Source of the DNA: Bacillota bacterium
GTDB taxonomy: Bacteria; Bacillota; Clostridia; Peptostreptococcales; Anaerovoracaceae
Length of the DNA: 64,000 bases
NCBI GenBank assembly: GCA_021769295.1
Contig: JAETTD010000001.1
Location: forward strand, 161,862 to 225,861
Direction: 5' to 3'
Positions 62,572 to 64,000 of this stretch are shown here, in pieces. Numbering within the stretch: position 1 is the first letter of the stretch; the number at the start of each line of letters is the position of its first letter. The position numbers and the translations under genes were made by a program. Below the pieces are notes generated by a model, which made no database searches, was not told where the DNA came from, and saw only the letters and a program-made list of their open reading frames with translations.

Positions 62572-63525
62572 TCATTCGTCTATATTTTCTCCTCTTATTA
62601 CTTTAACTGCCTGCACCCTGTTGCTTACGCCCAGTTTTCTGTAAAGATTGGATGCGTGCACTTTAATGGTGTTTGTGGACAAAAATAGCTGTTCCGCTAT
62701 CTCGCTGTTGTTCCGTCCTTTATAAAGGAGCAAAGCGATTTCCTTTTCCCTGCCGCTTAAACCATACTCTAAAGAAATTTTTTCGATTTTTTCATCGATG
62801 GATTCTTCTGCTGTTTCACTTTCCATGTCTACCAACTGACATGAGTGCATTATAAATCCTGCATTCAATACGTTGAAGATAAGCCAAAAGATTACGCATA
62901 GTTCTTTATCGTTTTTAAAGTAATCCCAGCTGGTTCTTGAATCTATTATGCTTATGGTTACCATTATGCATAAGAAAAGAAACGCCAGGTTATATATGAC
63001 CAGATATACATATGCAACTTTGCTTCTGGTCATCACTAAGCCTTTGCGCATATACCCGATGCAAAAATATGATGTTACCGCCACAGGAAGCAGGTTCAAA
63101 AATATCATAAGCGCCATGTAAACCTGTTCCGGCATCAATAGGATTCCGGTGGTATACAAAGTGTCTGACCACAATATAACGGTTGCCATAACTGCAAAAA
63201 ACACCGGAAACCACTTTTTCATCGGCGCATCCACATATTCTCCCTCCATGGCAATCAAGGCATATGCCAAGGCCACTTCAAGAACATTTTCAATTATGTA
63301 TATCCACGCTATGCTTCCTTCGCCTATTTCATCCTGTAAAAAAATAATAAGAAAGTCACATACATTGAACGCTACAATCAGCGCCAAAAACATGCTTGTA
63401 TTTTTGCTCTTTGCTATGCGGTTATCGGTTCCGAGATTTTTTGTGCTTATCATTGACTGCATAGCGAAGGGAATAACGCCCATCATTATGGCTACTATAT
63501 AAATCAACTGAATAACTTGGTGCAT
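62572..63525 (-). CDS. Membrane-embedded LuxR-family transcriptional regulator
   Basis: 317 residues from the ATG at 63525 (GGTGGTGGG upstream); a longer frame begins at 63558. Seven hydrophobic helices fill the first 235 residues (VIQLIYIVAIMMGVIPFAM, FLALIVAFNVCDFLIIFL, IENVLEVALAYALIAM and so on). A LuxR-type helix-turn-helix follows (LSGREKEIALLLYKGRNNSE, IAEQLFLSTNTIKVHASNLY, RKLGVSNRVQAVKVI). So a one-component sensor in the membrane carries its own DNA-binding domain. No target or ligand is known. It is followed by nothing on the same strand but the GNAT gene. Confidence 0.85.
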   Translation of the reverse strand: MHQVIQLIYIVAIMMGVIPFAMQSMISTKNLGTDNRIAKSKNTSMFLALIVAFNVCDFLIIFLQDEIGEGSIAWIYIIENVLEVALAYALIAMEGEYVDAPMKKWFPVFFAVMATVILWSDTLYTTGILLMPEQVYMALMIFLNLLPVAVTSYFCIGYMRKGLVMTRSKVAYVYLVIYNLAFLFLCIMVTISIIDSRTSWDYFKNDKELCVIFWLIFNVLNAGFIMHSCQLVDMESETAEESIDEKIEKISLEYGLSGREKEIALLLYKGRNNSEIAEQLFLSTNTIKVHASNLYRKLGVSNRVQAVKVIRGENIDE

Positions 63526-63640
63526 AAGCCCACCACCACTCTGTAATCTTTCTCTCATATATTATACAGGATTTTTTCAGGTTTTTTCGATTTTTGAAAA
63601 CATTTTCACAATCCTAAACGTTTTCTTAACAATGTGATGC

Positions 63641-63706
63641 CGGGCCGGCAAAGGCGCACAAGCCAAAAACCCAAAAAGCCGAACGCTTTTGCATCCGGCC
63701 CTTCGG
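63641..63706 (-). terminator. Hairpin after nhaC
   Basis: GGGCCGGATGCAAAAGCG pairs imperfectly with CGCCTTTGCCGGCCC around a T-rich loop, downstream of the nhaC stop. Confidence 0.5.
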
Positions 63707-63754
63707 GGTTTTATTTATTTTTCATTCACCTAAAATATTAAGGAGAACTTTATA

Positions 63755-64000
63755 CTATGCTTCGAGAGCTTTCAGAGCAGCTTCTTTTTCAGCTTCTCTC
63801 TCTTCTAAGATCTTCTCGTATTCTTCTTCAGTCATCTTTGTCATTGTGATTCCTGTGAAACCGAAGACGATTGATACGATAGGGTTCAGCCAGTTAAGGA
63901 TTGCATACGGTATGTAGCTTGAATCCACTCCGAGGAAGGATCTCATAGTAGCTCCGCATGTGTTCCATGGGAAGAAGTTGGATGTGATTGTTCCGCAGTC
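63755..64000 (-). CDS. NhaC-type Na+/H+ antiporter, C-terminal part (cut by window edge)
   Basis: The 81 codons in the window read DCGTITSNFFPWNTCGATMR, then SSYIPYAILNWLNPIVSIVF and GFTGITMTKMTEEEYEKIL, plus an acidic/basic helical tail rich in Glu and Ala. The PWNTCGA motif followed by a last membrane helix with NLINP-like NWLNP is typical of the NhaC antiporter family. The start lies beyond the window. Confidence 0.75.
   Translation of the reverse strand, partial: DCGTITSNFFPWNTCGATMRSFLGVDSSYIPYAILNWLNPIVSIVFGFTGITMTKMTEEEYEKILEEREAEKEAALKALEA

Noticed and set aside
1..64000. tRNA or rRNA genes
   Set aside because: No cloverleaf with a TTCRANY loop or rRNA segment was found. The only GTTCGA-type hits are tmRNA and the short tandem repeats near 52.8 kb.

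Overview
This window is chromosomal DNA of an anaerobic, spore-forming member of the Clostridia (Bacillota). The evidence is the germination genes (a SleB/CwlJ-type hydrolase with a GerQ-like partner, and a GerA/SpoVAF protein), an LtaS-like sulfatase, NAD(P)-type gdhA, class II fba, gpmI, the dnaE-pfkA pair, AddA, AGGAGG-type ribosome binding sites, and a ssrA tag ending in NNNFALAA. A placement near Anaerovoracaceae/Family XIII is only a guess.

Layout. 1-4.7 kb: start of pyrG, queT and ecsC (with an unlisted 35-residue membrane ORF), a lipase-like hydrolase, a DUF4097 lipoprotein, xpt and a GNAT enzyme. 4.7-16.3 kb: an accessory island lying against the 3' end of ssrA. It holds an intact HipB/HipA-like module with a palindromic operator, an intact Phd/Doc module, and relics of an integrative conjugative element plus an Rhs toxin. 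At least seven genes are broken: a truncated WYL regulator, an Imm26-like immunity gene with a 1-nt frameshift, an Rhs GIY-YIG toxin, a cytosine methylase and an ADP-ribosyltransferase each with one in-frame premature stop, a frameshifted DUF3991 gene, and DUF1281/Sel1 fragments joined by a deletion. 16.4-19.4 kb: ssrA, smpB, a signal-peptidase-like pseudoenzyme, lepB and an RluA-type synthase. 19.4-30.3 kb: small membrane proteins, fba, pncB, uvrA, uvrB and yjdF. 30.3-49 kb: a cobalamin riboswitch with its own promoter and terminator but no gene, then gdhA, addA, gpmI, two flavoprotein genes, an HdeD-like gene, dinB, a flavodoxin, pfkA and dnaE. 49-64 kb: a secreted toroid protein, a phosphatase-family protein, an EamA transporter, an LtaS-like sulfatase, germination genes, an acyl-CoA ligase, gltX, GNAT, a membrane LuxR regulator and the end of nhaC.

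The two most unusual things are non-coding. (1) A family of roughly 60-bp hairpin units (TGCCG...CGGCA) forms arrays at five places, about 38.25, 43.69, 52.88, 56.47 and 61.77 kb. Every one lies between two convergent genes. Two arrays are homologous over their full length of about 330 bp. (2) A well-matched cobalamin riboswitch at 30.95-31.12 kb is transcribed away from gdhA, has a consensus promoter and an intrinsic terminator, and has no gene behind it. It looks like a B12-responsive small RNA. The window also holds an ISL3-like MITE of 248 bp with a near-perfect 8-bp target duplication, and a long foldback element downstream of its own half copy.

All calls are by eye. No searches, alignments or folding programs were run.
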